DNA of 64,000 nt from Lachnospiraceae bacterium P6A3 (GCA_000702085.1 JNKP01000006.1:178723-242722), one strand, 5' to 3'; positions 45,551 through 55,438 are shown, numbered from the stretch's first letter. Made by a program: numbers and translations. The notes: a model not told the origin generated them from the sequence alone.

Positions 45551-46395
45551 TCCGCGACATTACCATCGGACAATATTATCAGACCGAAAGCGTGATACAC
45601 AGGCTCGATCCGAGAGTCAAACTGCTCGGAACGCTTCTGTTTATTGTTGCGCTTTTTAATTACAAGAATCCTCTCGGATATGCTCTCGGGGTAATCTTTT
45701 TGATCATGGTGATAAAACTGTCCCATGTGCCCTTTAAGTTTATTACCAAGGGTCTTAAGGGCATAGTCATAATTATGCTCATGACGGTTCTTATCAATCT
45801 CTTTCTGACACCCGGAACCACAGCTGTGGCTCTCGGAAAGCTGACAATAACCTATGAAGGAATTGCCACTGCCCTGAGCATGATGCTGAGACTGATGCTC
45901 CTCATCATGGGTTCAAGCATAGTGACTCTTACGACAACTCCCAATAACCTTACCGACGGCCTTGAAAAGGGACTGGGATTTCTGAAAATTTTTAAAGTGC
46001 CGGTGGGCGATGTTGCCATGATGATGTCCATTGCCCTCAGATTTATCCCTATTCTGCTTGAAGAGACCGACAGGATCATGAAGGCGCAGCTTGCCAGAGG
46101 TGCGGACTTCGAAAGCGGAAATCTGATGAAAAAAGCCAAAGCGCTTGTGCCCGTACTGGTACCTCTCTTTGTATCGGCCTTCAGAAGGGCAGGAGACCTC
46201 GCTATGGCTATGGAGGCCAGATGTTACAGGGGAGGCGACGGAAGGACCAAAATGAAGCCTCTGATCTATAAAAAGAGGGATGCCGCCGCATACCTTGTTC
46301 TGTTTTCTTTTACAGTCATAAGTATCTTCCTTGGAAGATGGCATGTCATATCGGATTTCTTTAATTCACTTTATGTCAACTACATTCTGAAGTGA
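45547..46395 (+). CDS. ecfT: ECF transporter transmembrane subunit T
   Basis: Protein of 282 residues with about five to seven membrane helices and the coupling-helix motifs ARGADF and ARCYRGG (variants of the A-R-G signature) that contact the ATPases. It starts in a 4-base overlap with ecfA2. Confidence 0.94.
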   Translation: MIRDITIGQYYQTESVIHRLDPRVKLLGTLLFIVALFNYKNPLGYALGVIFLIMVIKLSHVPFKFITKGLKGIVIIMLMTVLINLFLTPGTTAVALGKLTITYEGIATALSMMLRLMLLIMGSSIVTLTTTPNNLTDGLEKGLGFLKIFKVPVGDVAMMMSIALRFIPILLEETDRIMKAQLARGADFESGNLMKKAKALVPVLVPLFVSAFRRAGDLAMAMEARCYRGGDGRTKMKPLIYKKRDAAAYLVLFSFTVISIFLGRWHVISDFFNSLYVNYILK

Positions 46396-46400
46396 TATCC

Positions 46401-47141
46401 ATGAAAAGAGTCAGACTGAAAATAGCATATGACGGGACGGCCTATCACGGATGGCAGATTCAGGAAGGGCAGACCACAGTCGAGGAAGTTCTAAGGGCAG
46501 CTGTCAGTGAAGCTGTCGGCAGAGAAACGGAGCTTATAGGTGCCAGCAGAACGGACTCGGGAGTGCATGCTATGGGCAATATAGCGGTATTTGACACCGA
46601 TTCGCCCATTCCGCCGGATAAAATGTCAATGGTTTTAAATAAGCTCCTTCCTGACGATATCAGCGTGGTTTCGTCGGATGAGGTACCTCCGGACTGGCAT
46701 CCCAGAAAGCAGGACTGCCGTAAGACGTATGAATACCACATATATAATTCACCCGTAAGAATTCCCGTCAAAAGGCTCTATGCCCATCATATCTACAATG
46801 AGATAAATGAATCCGAGATGGACAGGGCGGCCAAGGCTTTCATCGGAGAACATGATTTCAGCGGTTTCTGCGCAGCAGGCGCCCAGACCCAGACCTTTGT
46901 CAGGACAGTCTATGATTGCGCTGTAAAAAGGGCCGGTGATGAGGTGATAATAAGCGTAACCGGAAGCGGATTTCTCTATAATATGGTACGCATAATCGCC
47001 GGAACCCTGTTGGACGTAGGGCTTGGCAGGAAATCCGCAGACGATATACCGGGGATTATTGAATCCGGGGATCGGAGACAGGCAGGCCCCACACTCCCTG
47101 CATGCGGGCTCATACTTATAGGGTACGAATACGATATCTGA
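46401..47141 (+). CDS. truA: tRNA pseudouridine(38-40) synthase
   Basis: Protein of 246 residues. It makes pseudouridine in the anticodon stem-loop of many tRNAs. Catalytic Asp52 is in GASRTDSGVHAMGN; the N-terminal IAYDGTAYHGWQIQ is typical. ATG 46401 follows the ecfT stop by 5 bases without a clear ribosome site, so it is probably translated by coupling. A GTG at 46392 is a less likely start. Confidence 0.95.
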   Translation: MKRVRLKIAYDGTAYHGWQIQEGQTTVEEVLRAAVSEAVGRETELIGASRTDSGVHAMGNIAVFDTDSPIPPDKMSMVLNKLLPDDISVVSSDEVPPDWHPRKQDCRKTYEYHIYNSPVRIPVKRLYAHHIYNEINESEMDRAAKAFIGEHDFSGFCAAGAQTQTFVRTVYDCAVKRAGDEVIISVTGSGFLYNMVRIIAGTLLDVGLGRKSADDIPGIIESGDRRQAGPTLPACGLILIGYEYDI

Positions 47142-47210
47142 GCTTTTTTACGCAGCTTTCCCTATATATGGTGGGAACACGGAAAAATACCGAAAAATCC
47201 TTATTTTTCG

Positions 47211-47239
47211 TTGACTTACGCTTACCTGTGTTGTAAAAT
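47211..47239 (+). promoter_or_regulatory. Promoter of rplM-rpsI
   Basis: TTGACT (47211-47216), 17-bp spacer, TAAAAT (47234-47239). Strong match to consensus. Confidence 0.8.
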
Positions 47240-47245
47240 GTCATT

Positions 47246-47404
47246 TCGTGGCGGGTTTTCTTGCGGCCCGGACATCTGCTTGAATGTACACACCGGCCAC
47301 ATGTGCGAAGGGGTTTAACCCGTGATGTATGCGTCTTCCCAAACGCTTAAGTCTGCAGCAGTTATATTTCGTATTTTCGTTTTGCACTTTTTTGGAGGAA
47401 AAAA
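47246..47404 (+). ncRNA. L13 leader RNA (candidate)
   Basis: About 160 untranslated bases between the promoter and rplM. The start can close with GTGGC against GCCAC (47249 and 47297 regions); smaller hairpins follow, such as GGGTT-TAACCC and GCGT...ACGC. Firmicutes carry an L13-responsive leader before rplM (Rfam L13_leader); the position and length fit, but the fold was not aligned. Confidence 0.55.
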
Positions 47405-47833
47405 ATGAAAACTTATATGCCCAGTGCGGCTGCCATTGAGAGAAAGTGGTATGTCGTTGACGCAACGGATAAGACTCTCGGACGTCTTGCTTCAGAAGTA
47501 GCAAATGTCCTCAGAGGAAAGAATAAGCCTATCTTCACTCCCAACCTTGATACCGGCGATTATGTAATCATCGTAAACGCTTCTAAGGTTAAGGTTACCG
47601 GTAAGAAGCTTGATCAGAAGATTTATCACGATCACTCCGATTACGTTGGTGGAATGAAGGAAGAGACTCTCAGATCAAGACTTGCAAATTCTCCCTGTGA
47701 AGTGGTTGAAGAAGCAGTCAGAGGAATGCTTCCCAAGGGACCTCTCGGAAGACAGATGTTCACCAAGCTTCACGTATATGCAGGAGCAGAGCATAACCAG
47801 GCTGCACAGAAGCCCGAAGTGCTCGAATTCTAA
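47405..47833 (+). CDS. rplM: 50S ribosomal protein L13
   Basis: Protein of 142 residues. An early assembly protein of the large subunit. Seen: [20 protein letters not shown] and the [20 protein letters not shown] block. TTGGAGG before the ATG. Confidence 0.97.
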   Translation: MKTYMPSAAAIERKWYVVDATDKTLGRLASEVANVLRGKNKPIFTPNLDTGDYVIIVNASKVKVTGKKLDQKIYHDHSDYVGGMKEETLRSRLANSPCEVVEEAVRGMLPKGPLGRQMFTKLHVYAGAEHNQAAQKPEVLEF

Positions 47834-47848
47834 GAAGGGAGATAAGAA

Positions 47849-48250
47849 ATGGCTAAAAAGTCAGATGTTAAATACTACGGAACCGGCAGAAGAAAGTCTT
47901 CAGTCGCTAGAGTTTATCTTACCGCCGGAAAGGGTGAGATCACCATTAACGGAAGATCCATCGATGAATATTTCGGAACCGATATTCTTAAGACCATCGT
48001 TCGTCAGCCTCTCGCTGTAACCGATACCGAAGGAAAGTTCGATATCAACGTTACCGTTAAGGGCGGCGGAACCACAGGTCAGGCAGGTGCGGTTCGCCAC
48101 GGAATTTCAAGAGCACTTCTTCAGGCAGACGCTGATTACAGACCCGCTCTCAAGAAGGAAGGATTCCTTACCAGAGATCCTCGTATGAAGGAGAGAAAGA
48201 AGTACGGTCTCAAGAAAGCACGTCGTGCACCTCAGTTCTCAAAGAGATAA
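47849..48250 (+). CDS. rpsI: 30S ribosomal protein S9
   Basis: Protein of 133 residues ending in the P-site-contacting tail [28 protein letters not shown] and [15 protein letters not shown] are typical. Co-transcribed with rplM, 15 bases downstream. Confidence 0.97.
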   Translation: MAKKSDVKYYGTGRRKSSVARVYLTAGKGEITINGRSIDEYFGTDILKTIVRQPLAVTDTEGKFDINVTVKGGGTTGQAGAVRHGISRALLQADADYRPALKKEGFLTRDPRMKERKKYGLKKARRAPQFSKR

Positions 48251-48272
48251 TCACTTCTCAAAAGAATATTTC

Positions 48273-48304
48273 AAAAGGACTCCGTTTTACGGAGTCCTTT
48301 TTTT
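48273..48304 (+). terminator. Terminator of rplM-rpsI
   Basis: AAAAGGACTCCG (48273-48284) pairs with CGGAGTCCTTTT (48290-48301) with a 5-base loop and a T run. Confidence 0.92.
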
Positions 48305-48358
48305 TCGGGTTCATTTCATGATAGTATGGATGCAGTATTTTTGAGATAAGGGGGCACA

Positions 48359-49540
48359 ATGCCGAATTATAAGAAAACAAAGCTTGCCTGCTACCTGGGA
48401 TTTATCACCCAGGCCATCGCGGCAAATTTTGCACCGCTTCTTTTTTTGAAATTCCATAAAGACTACGGAATCTCTCTTGGAAACATAGCACTTATATCGA
48501 CAGTGTATTTTTTTACCCAGCTGCTGGTGGACTTGTTCTGTGCGAAGTTTGTGGACAGGATAGGATACAGAGTGGCTATCGTGGTGTCGGAAGTTTGTTC
48601 TGCTGTGGGACTTATCGGCCTTGCAATTTTGCCTGACATACTTCCGGACGCTTTTGCGGGGATTATTATCAGTGTAACCGTATATGCCATGGGATGCGGA
48701 CTTATCGAAGTCCTGGTCAGTCCGATAATCGAAGCATGTCCTTTCGAAAACAAAGAAGCAACCATGAGCCTGCTGCATTCCTTTTATTGCTGGGGCTGTG
48801 TCGGAACCATAATAGTATCAACGCTGTTCTTCAAACTGTTCGGTATGGACGGCTGGAAGTGGCTTGCCGTTATTTGGGCGATGGTACCTGCAATAAATAT
48901 CTATAACTTTGCCACATGCCCCATTGTTCCCATCGTGGAGGAGGGCAAGGGGATGGGGATCAGAGAGCTTGGGAAAAAGCCCATTTTCTGGGTTTCCATA
49001 TGTTTGATGGTTTGTGCCGGTGCATCGGAACTTGCTATGGCTCAGTGGGCGTCCGCCTATGCTGAAGATGCTCTGGGACTGTCCAAGGCAATCGGTGATC
49101 TGGCAGGCCCGTGTATGTTTGCGGTAACCATGGGAATAAGCCGTATCATATACGGAAAGTATGGAGAAAAGCTTGATCTGATGAAATTTATGCTGGGCTC
49201 CGGAGCGCTGTGCGTAATTTGCTATCTTATGGCCTCGCTTTCCGCAAGCCCGGTCATCGGTCTTGCGGGCTGTATTTTATGCGGCTTTTCGGTTGGAATC
49301 ATGTGGCCCGGAACAATAAGCATATCATCGGGGAAATTCCCTACGGGAGGAACGGCTATGTTTGCGCTGCTTGCCATGGCGGGTGACCTGGGAGGAAGCA
49401 TCGGACCTGCTATTGTCGGAAGAGTCACGCAGTACGCCGGAGATGATATCAGAGTAGGAATGGGAGTGGGACTTATTTTCCCTCTGGTGCTTATCATCAT
49501 GCTGGTGATCATGAGCAGGGCGGCGGTAAGAAGCGAATAA
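48359..49540 (+). CDS. MFS transporter
   Basis: Protein of 393 residues with about twelve membrane helices. The loop between helices 2 and 3 (FVDRIGYR) has the MFS D-R-x-G pattern. It resembles the sugar/fucose-permease-like branch (FxxxPxxxxxxGISLGNIAL start), but the substrate is unknown. A Gly-rich AAGGGGG element lies before the ATG. It stands alone between terminators. Confidence 0.85.
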   Translation: MPNYKKTKLACYLGFITQAIAANFAPLLFLKFHKDYGISLGNIALISTVYFFTQLLVDLFCAKFVDRIGYRVAIVVSEVCSAVGLIGLAILPDILPDAFAGIIISVTVYAMGCGLIEVLVSPIIEACPFENKEATMSLLHSFYCWGCVGTIIVSTLFFKLFGMDGWKWLAVIWAMVPAINIYNFATCPIVPIVEEGKGMGIRELGKKPIFWVSICLMVCAGASELAMAQWASAYAEDALGLSKAIGDLAGPCMFAVTMGISRIIYGKYGEKLDLMKFMLGSGALCVICYLMASLSASPVIGLAGCILCGFSVGIMWPGTISISSGKFPTGGTAMFALLAMAGDLGGSIGPAIVGRVTQYAGDDIRVGMGVGLIFPLVLIIMLVIMSRAAVRSE

Positions 49541-49544
49541 TGAG

Positions 49545-49578
49545 AAAGCTCGGGAAAGATATTGATCCCGAGCTTTTT
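49545..49578 (+). terminator. Terminator of the MFS gene
   Basis: AAAGCTCGGGA (49545-49555) pairs with TCCCGAGCTTT (49566-49576), followed by a T run. Confidence 0.88.
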
Positions 49579-49651
49579 TTACGGTTAGCGGTGTTTTGTC
49601 GTATAATATAAAAAAGAACGCAGCTCCCTTTACCGTATAAGGAGATATGAT

Positions 49652-50341
49652 ATGCGAATTATTGCTTATATCGAGGAATTCAATATAGTATCCGTAATCG
49701 TAAGGCTGATGCTTTCTACCCTTGCAGGGGCTCTCATAGGCCTTGAACGCCGTGTTCACGGAAAGAGTGCGGGAGTTAAAACCTTCTCACTTGTATGCCT
49801 TGGTGCTTCGCTTGTTATGATAATAAATGAGTACCTCATGTATACGTACCCCGGCGGTGACGTTGCAAGACTTGGAGCTCAGGTAATAAGCGGTGTGGGC
49901 TTTTTGGGAGTAGGCACGATCATAATCACAGGAAGAAATTACGTAAAGGGTCTTACCACCGCAGCCAGCCTTTGGACAACCGCCTGCCTCGGTATAGCAT
50001 TCGGTTCAGGCTTTATAGCTGCGGGACTTATTGCTCTTCTTTTTGTTTTCCTGATAATGACGGTTTTATCCGGCATCGGAAGAAAAGCAGACGCATACAC
50101 TCCGTATATCCACTTATATCTTGAAGTCAGCAAGGAATCCGGTATAGAGACTTTGTATGACTATGTACAGAAGAACGAATTCAGGATCACATCCATTGAC
50201 AAACAGCAGAAGATAGCCCTCAACGACAATGACATAACTCTTCTTATCGAAATCGATATGCATAAGAGGATAAATCACGCCCAGATTATCGAAGCTCTCG
50301 GTAAGATCGAGGGTGTCCATTATATAGAGGAAGTACATTAG
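49652..50341 (+). CDS. MgtC/SapB-family membrane protein
   Basis: Protein of 229 residues. The N-terminal part (about 10-145) has four to five membrane helices with the family signature LAGALIGLERRVHGKSAGVKT in part and VISGVGFLGVGTIII. The C-terminal part (about 150-229) is a soluble ACT-like domain. The family is linked to magnesium homeostasis and intracellular survival in pathogens; in free-living anaerobes the role is not settled. A perfect TATAAT at 49602-49607 lies 45 bases upstream. Confidence 0.87.
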   Translation: MRIIAYIEEFNIVSVIVRLMLSTLAGALIGLERRVHGKSAGVKTFSLVCLGASLVMIINEYLMYTYPGGDVARLGAQVISGVGFLGVGTIIITGRNYVKGLTTAASLWTTACLGIAFGSGFIAAGLIALLFVFLIMTVLSGIGRKADAYTPYIHLYLEVSKESGIETLYDYVQKNEFRITSIDKQQKIALNDNDITLLIEIDMHKRINHAQIIEALGKIEGVHYIEEVH

Positions 50342-50377
50342 CCGATAAAACTCTTTCCACAATCTTATAACGAATGA

Positions 50378-50383
50378 TATAAT
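50378..50383 (+). promoter_or_regulatory. -10 element before the EAL gene
   Basis: TATAAT with a TGA just before it (extended -10), 75 bases upstream of the ATG. A small palindrome CCCGCAATTGCGGG follows at about 50392-50405. Confidence 0.4.
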
Positions 50384-50457
50384 ATAGTTTACCCGCAATT
50401 GCGGGAGAAGAACGTGTAGGAAGTACAGCTTGGGTTTGCATCTGAGGGGAGGCAGCC

Positions 50458-52368
50458 ATGTGGAGTTATAGTTTCGAAGTTCCGATTTTGATGATACTGG
50501 GTATCATTCTTTTATTCTATTTCTCGCGTCCGAGACTTCCCATCAGAAGAAATCGGGTGTTTCTTCAGATTGTCATCGCGGAAACCCTGACTATCATCAT
50601 TGATGTTCTGGCTACAAAAGCATGTAATGAATTCGATGATTATTCGCTTTTGTGGCTGGATGTCATTAATATGCTGTACTTTGTCGCCTTTTTCTTGAGG
50701 TCTTATGTCTTCTATCGCTTTTCCGTAAGTGTCCTTCGTATTACCCTGGGGAAAAAATGTCTTTTCAGCCTGCTTATAAAGCTGCCCCTTATAGTGGGTA
50801 TAGCTATGGCGATTCATTCCATGATATTCGGCGATTCAGGTACCAAGACATATATTTATTATGTCGATGCAGGCGGATATCATTCGGGAAGCATGTATTA
50901 TCTGGTGTATTCTATCGGATTTTTCTATGTGCTCATGTCATTTCTGTGTTCATATATGTTCCGAAATAATCTTGGCAGAAGGCGTGAAAAGTACGGCATT
51001 TTTTCATATAATGTGCTTCTCCTCGCCGGTCTGATAATCAGGTTATGTATGCCTAAGTATCTGATCATGGATACATTGTTATTCATGGCAATCCTTGTGG
51101 TGTTCCTGGCATTTATAAACCCCGAATACTTCCTGGACCTTCGGGCGGTTACTTTTAATGTGGTTGCATTGAGAGAGCATCTTGAAGAAAACAAAGGAAA
51201 CATCTGCCTGGCTCCAATGGGTGTGGTCGTCCGCAATTATCAGGAAATGCGCGATATATACGGCTCCGCACAGATTGAAGAGGGACTTGCTCTGATAGGC
51301 AAATACCTGAAACAAACCTTTGAAAAAGGCATAGTCTTCTATTGCAGAAACGGGCGATTCGCAGTCCTCACTTCTCCCAAGACTGATTTTGAATCCAAAC
51401 GGAAAGTTATAACGGAGAGATTCGAAAGACCATGGAAGTCAATGAATGTTGAGCTGTATCTGACCGTCGGATATGCTGCTTTTGATACAGAGATAGGAAA
51501 ACATTCAACCGAAACATTTTTAAACACAATGATGAGAGCTCTTGAAAAGGCGGGCTCTGCAGATGGCGGCGAGCTGACCTGTTTTGGTGAGGATGAGCTT
51601 GTCAAAACAGAAAAAGAGAAAAGTATCAGGCAGTGTATCGAAGCAGCCATTGAAAAAGACGGATTCGAACTGTATCTTCAGCCGATAGTAAATGCTGTGA
51701 CAGGTAAGGTAATAGGTGCGGAAGCACTGGCCAGGATCAAGGACCAGGACGGAAAGATCCTTCCTCCGGGACTCTTTATACCCGTAGCCGAGAGCAGCGG
51801 ACGTATCAATGCACTGGGAGAGATCGTTTTCGACAGGACATGTAAATTCATCAGTGAAAACGGCCTTGAGAAAATGGGTATAGAGTGGATCAATGTTAAT
51901 CTATCACCTTCCCAGTTTATAAGAACCGATCTTGCAGAAAGATATGCCTCGATAGCGGAAAAACACGGAATCAACCCCGGAAGTGTTCATCTGGAGATTA
52001 CAGAGGGTGCAATGATAGATGATGCATTCCTGCAAAAACAGATCGGTGCCATGACCGAAAAGGGATTCAAATTTGTACTTGATGACTACGGAACCGGCTA
52101 TTCTAATCTGTCGAGACTTAAAAAGTGCCCCTTCATAAACGTAAAACTGGATATGAGTATAGTATGGGACTTCTGTAAAGAACCGGACGCGATCCTTCCC
52201 AATATGATCGCAGCTTTTAAACATATGGGATTTTGCATAACTGCGGAGGGCATAGAGGACGACGGTATGGTAAAGGCCATGAAGGATATAGGCTGCGACC
52301 TTCTTCAGGGATATCACTATTCCAAACCCATACCTGCCGGGGAATTTGCCGAAAAATACTCTGCGTAA
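50458..52368 (+). CDS. Membrane c-di-GMP phosphodiesterase with degenerate GGDEF and intact EAL
   Basis: Protein of 636 residues. About seven membrane helices (1-225), then a GGDEF-like domain (about 240-385) whose signature is replaced by CRNGRFAVL, so no cyclase activity is expected. The EAL domain (about 395-636) keeps all key motifs: EALARI, NLSPSQF, EITE, DDYGTGYSNL, KLDMS, EGIEDDGM and LLQGYHYSKP. It should hydrolyse c-di-GMP at the membrane, perhaps in response to a signal read by the helices. GAGGGGAGG precedes the ATG. Confidence 0.9.
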   Translation: MWSYSFEVPILMILGIILLFYFSRPRLPIRRNRVFLQIVIAETLTIIIDVLATKACNEFDDYSLLWLDVINMLYFVAFFLRSYVFYRFSVSVLRITLGKKCLFSLLIKLPLIVGIAMAIHSMIFGDSGTKTYIYYVDAGGYHSGSMYYLVYSIGFFYVLMSFLCSYMFRNNLGRRREKYGIFSYNVLLLAGLIIRLCMPKYLIMDTLLFMAILVVFLAFINPEYFLDLRAVTFNVVALREHLEENKGNICLAPMGVVVRNYQEMRDIYGSAQIEEGLALIGKYLKQTFEKGIVFYCRNGRFAVLTSPKTDFESKRKVITERFERPWKSMNVELYLTVGYAAFDTEIGKHSTETFLNTMMRALEKAGSADGGELTCFGEDELVKTEKEKSIRQCIEAAIEKDGFELYLQPIVNAVTGKVIGAEALARIKDQDGKILPPGLFIPVAESSGRINALGEIVFDRTCKFISENGLEKMGIEWINVNLSPSQFIRTDLAERYASIAEKHGINPGSVHLEITEGAMIDDAFLQKQIGAMTEKGFKFVLDDYGTGYSNLSRLKKCPFINVKLDMSIVWDFCKEPDAILPNMIAAFKHMGFCITAEGIEDDGMVKAMKDIGCDLLQGYHYSKPIPAGEFAEKYSA

Positions 52369-52465
52369 GCGGTTTTCGTGTTGCAAAATAGCCCTGAATG
52401 AGGGAAAATAGTTAATTAGGTTGAATTGTATAAATTCAGAGAATGAATTTAAGGAAGGTAAAAAA

Positions 52466-54040
52466 ATGACAAACAGAAAACAGGTTGTTTTGGTAGTTAT
52501 GGACGGTGTCGGCTTCAGCAAGACCGGCCTCGGTGATGCGGTTACCACCGCTAATACCCCTGTCCTAGGCGAGATGCTTAAGTCATGCCCCAACACAAGA
52601 CTTAAGGCTCACGGAACCGCAGTAGGACTTCCTTCGGATGACGATATGGGTAACTCCGAAGTAGGACACAATGCACTCGGATGCGGACAGATCTATTCAC
52701 AGGGTGCAAAGCTCGTTAACGAGTCCATCGAAAGTGGCAAGATGTTCGAGTCCGATTCATGGAAAGAAGCTCTTGCAAACGTTAAGAACAATAATTCCGT
52801 ACTTCACTTCCTCGGACTTTTATCCGACGGAAACGTACATTCAAATATCTCTCACCTTCTTACCATGCTTAAGAAGGCAAAAGAGGACGGTGCAAAGGAA
52901 GTCCGCGTACACATCCTTCTCGACGGACGTGACGTTCCCGCTACCAGCGCTCTTCAGTATGTAAAGCAGCTTGAAGATTGCCTCGCAGAGCTTTCCGACG
53001 ACAGCTTCCATGCGATCATCGCTTCCGGCGGCGGAAGAATGAAGGTTACCATGGACAGATATCAGGCTAACTGGGGCATGGTAGAGCTCGGATGGAACAC
53101 CCATGTTAAGGGCGAAGGCCGTCAGTTTGATAATGCTACCGAAGCTATCGAAGCTTACAGAAAAGAACTCGACGTTATCGACCAGGATCTTCCCGCTTTC
53201 GTCATCGCTAAGGACGGAAAGGCAGTAGGACCTGTTACCGAGAAGGATTCCGTTATCCTCTTCAACTTCCGCGGGGACCGTGCTCTTGAGATCTCCATGG
53301 CATTTGACTATGAGGACTTCAATTACTTTAACAGAGGACCCAAGCTCGGATGCTATTACGCAGGAATGCTTGAGTATGACGGAGACCTTCACATCCCTAC
53401 TCACTATCTCGTAAATCCCCCCGAGATCAAGAATACTCTTTCAGAGCTTCTTGTTAATGCAGGACTCAGCCAGTATGCGGTTTCCGAAACTCAGAAGTAC
53501 GGACATGTTACCTATTTCTGGAACGGAAACAGAAGCTCCAAGTTCAGCGAAGAGCTTGAGACCTTCAAAGAAATCCCTTCGGACAACGTATCATTCGATG
53601 AGCGCCCTTGGATGAAGTCCGCTGAGATCACCGATGATGTTATCGAGGCTATCAAGTCCGAGAAGTATGACTTCATCAGATGCAACTATCCCAACGGAGA
53701 CATGGTAGGCCATACCGGAAACTTCGATGCAACCGTTACCGGCGTTGAGGCAGTTGACTTAGGACTGTCAAGACTTAAAAAGGTTTGTGACGAGTACAAT
53801 GTAACTCTTCTTGTTACCGCAGACCACGGTAATGCAGACGAGATGCTTGAGAAGAACAAGAAGGGCGAGCTTCAGGTTCGTACCGCTCACTCCCTCAATC
53901 CCGTTCCTTTCATCATCTATGATAAGAAGAACACCTACACCATTAAGGACGGTGAGTACGGACTTGCAAACGTAGCAGCTACCGTAGCTTCAATCCTTAA
54001 CCTCAAGGCTCCCGAGTGCTGGGAAGCATCAATGATCTGA
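52466..54040 (+). CDS. gpmI: 2,3-bisphosphoglycerate-independent phosphoglycerate mutase
   Basis: Protein of 524 residues of the alkaline-phosphatase superfamily. It interconverts 3- and 2-phosphoglycerate in glycolysis using two Mn ions. Seen: VVMDGVGFS, phosphorylated Ser64 in DDDMGNSEVGHNALG, and the C-terminal metal site LLVTADHGNADEM. The start is ATG 52466, with AAGGAAGG upstream; the open frame from a TTG at 52421 is not used. Codon use is strongly biased, as in ribosomal genes, suggesting high expression. Confidence 0.96.
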   Translation: MTNRKQVVLVVMDGVGFSKTGLGDAVTTANTPVLGEMLKSCPNTRLKAHGTAVGLPSDDDMGNSEVGHNALGCGQIYSQGAKLVNESIESGKMFESDSWKEALANVKNNNSVLHFLGLLSDGNVHSNISHLLTMLKKAKEDGAKEVRVHILLDGRDVPATSALQYVKQLEDCLAELSDDSFHAIIASGGGRMKVTMDRYQANWGMVELGWNTHVKGEGRQFDNATEAIEAYRKELDVIDQDLPAFVIAKDGKAVGPVTEKDSVILFNFRGDRALEISMAFDYEDFNYFNRGPKLGCYYAGMLEYDGDLHIPTHYLVNPPEIKNTLSELLVNAGLSQYAVSETQKYGHVTYFWNGNRSSKFSEELETFKEIPSDNVSFDERPWMKSAEITDDVIEAIKSEKYDFIRCNYPNGDMVGHTGNFDATVTGVEAVDLGLSRLKKVCDEYNVTLLVTADHGNADEMLEKNKKGELQVRTAHSLNPVPFIIYDKKNTYTIKDGEYGLANVAATVASILNLKAPECWEASMI

Positions 54041-54053
54041 GAATCGATATAAG

Positions 54054-54084
54054 AAAACCTCCGCTGAAAAGCGGAGGTTTTTTT
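54054..54084 (+). terminator. Terminator of gpmI
   Basis: AAAACCTCCGCT (54054-54065) pairs with AGCGGAGGTTTT (54070-54081), loop GAAA, T run. Confidence 0.93.
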
Positions 54085-54125
54085 GTTATAGCCTGAGCCT
54101 GTAGCCGGCTAAAGAAATTAGGAAA

Positions 54126-54154
54126 TTGACATAAAAGACTGCCTCATATATTGT
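54126..54154 (+). promoter_or_regulatory. Promoter of the ECF S component gene
   Basis: TTGACA (54126-54131), 17-bp spacer, TATTGT (54149-54154), 38 bases before the ATG. No riboswitch fits in this short leader. Confidence 0.7.
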
Positions 54155-54191
54155 ACTGTTAGCGATTTAAATACTGTTTGGAAGTAATATT

Positions 54192-54698
54192 ATGAAATAC
54201 GATATCAAATTAAGATATATAACGCTGACGGGCCTGTTTGCCGCATTGATCGCATTGTTTACCGCCTATATACTGCATATCCCGGCGGGCCCCAACGGAT
54301 ACATACATCTGGGAGATGCTCTCATATATCTGGCGGCGGCGCTTCTTCCCACGCCCTATGCAATGGCAGCAGGCGCCATAGGAGGAGGACTCGCTGATCT
54401 CCTGACGGCTCCCATGTGGGCACCCGCAACGGTGATCATCAAGATTCTTATTGTTATTCCTTTTACTTCAAAGCATAATAAGCTTCTTGCAAAAAGAAAT
54501 CTCTTGGCACCCGTGATAGCAATGCTCATCACGATAACAGGATACTATTTTGCGGAGCTGATATTGTACGGCAAAGAAACGGCATTTCTCATTTCGGTTA
54601 CATCCAATTCGGTTCAGGGACTTGGAAGCGCGGTGGTCTTCTACATACTGGGAGCAGCACTCGATAAAGCAAACGTTAAAGCACTCATCGTAAGATGA
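54192..54698 (+). CDS. ECF transporter substrate-binding (S) component
   Basis: Protein of 168 residues, about five to six membrane helices. YIHLGDALIYLAAALLPTPYA and GGGLADLLTAPMWAPATVIIK are typical of S components, where the conserved Ala/Gly helix docks on EcfT. It must use the EcfA1A2T module encoded about 8-10 kb upstream, as group II ECF transporters do. Substrate not identifiable. Its 3' end forms the first arm of the terminator. Confidence 0.85.
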   Translation: MKYDIKLRYITLTGLFAALIALFTAYILHIPAGPNGYIHLGDALIYLAAALLPTPYAMAAGAIGGGLADLLTAPMWAPATVIIKILIVIPFTSKHNKLLAKRNLLAPVIAMLITITGYYFAELILYGKETAFLISVTSNSVQGLGSAVVFYILGAALDKANVKALIVR

Positions 54699-54708
54699 GT
54701 GCTTTTTT
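54681..54708 (+). terminator. Terminator overlapping the S component stop
   Basis: GCACTCATC (54681-54689) pairs with GATGAGTGC (54694-54702), loop GTAA, six T. The last codons of the gene form the left arm. Confidence 0.9.
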
Positions 54709-54820
54709 ATGTATAGGTTTTGGCTATAGCAGAATATAAGTATCAGGTATTAGCGCATATGCACACAGTTTGGTAATCTCATACTTGTAAAGATAAACAC
54801 AAAATTTACGGAGGCAGGAT

Positions 54821-55438
54821 ATGAGAGAACTTCTTGCATACGGCGATTCCAATACATGGGGACTTGTACCCGGTAAAAATCTTAAAAACAGATATCCCAG
54901 AAATAAGAGATGGACGGGAATTCTCGAAGACAGACTTGGAGATGTTCGAGTATATGAAGAAGGTCTGTGCGGACGGACTACGGTTTTTGAAGATGAACTC
55001 AGGCCTGACAGAAGAGGCGTGGATCTTCTTCCGGTTCTGCTTGAGAGCCATTATCCTGTTGACGGAGTGATCCTAATGCTGGGAACTAATGACTGTAAGG
55101 CTTACTATAACGCTTCGCCCTACACCATCGGTAAAGGTGTCGAAAGATGTCTTGCCGAGATAGAGAAATATATCGCTCCGGAAAATGTCATCCTTGTCTC
55201 CCCTATCCTCCTTGGGGAAGACGTATGGAGACCGGAGAAAGATCCGGAGTTTGACAAAAAATCCATTGAAGTCTGCAAGGGTCTTAAGGAGGTTTACAAA
55301 GAGATTGCAGCCCGCCATGGCAATAAATTTGTTGCAGCATCCGATTATGCCAGGGCAAGTGAAGTTGATGACGAGCATCTGAGTGAAGAGGGTCACGAGA
55401 AACTGGCTGAAGCCTTATACAATGCGATAGAGAAGTGA
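54821..55438 (+). CDS. SGNH-family hydrolase (esterase)
   Basis: Protein of 205 residues, GDSL/SGNH fold: block I YGDSNTWG with nucleophile Ser10, block III LGTNDCK, block V DDEHLSEEGH with Asp and His. No signal peptide, so it acts in the cytoplasm. Relatives cut aryl or carbohydrate acetyl esters; with the xylanase-esterase downstream, sugar deacetylation is plausible. GGAGG before ATG 54821. Confidence 0.88.
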   Translation: MRELLAYGDSNTWGLVPGKNLKNRYPRNKRWTGILEDRLGDVRVYEEGLCGRTTVFEDELRPDRRGVDLLPVLLESHYPVDGVILMLGTNDCKAYYNASPYTIGKGVERCLAEIEKYIAPENVILVSPILLGEDVWRPEKDPEFDKKSIEVCKGLKEVYKEIAARHGNKFVAASDYARASEVDDEHLSEEGHEKLAEALYNAIEK

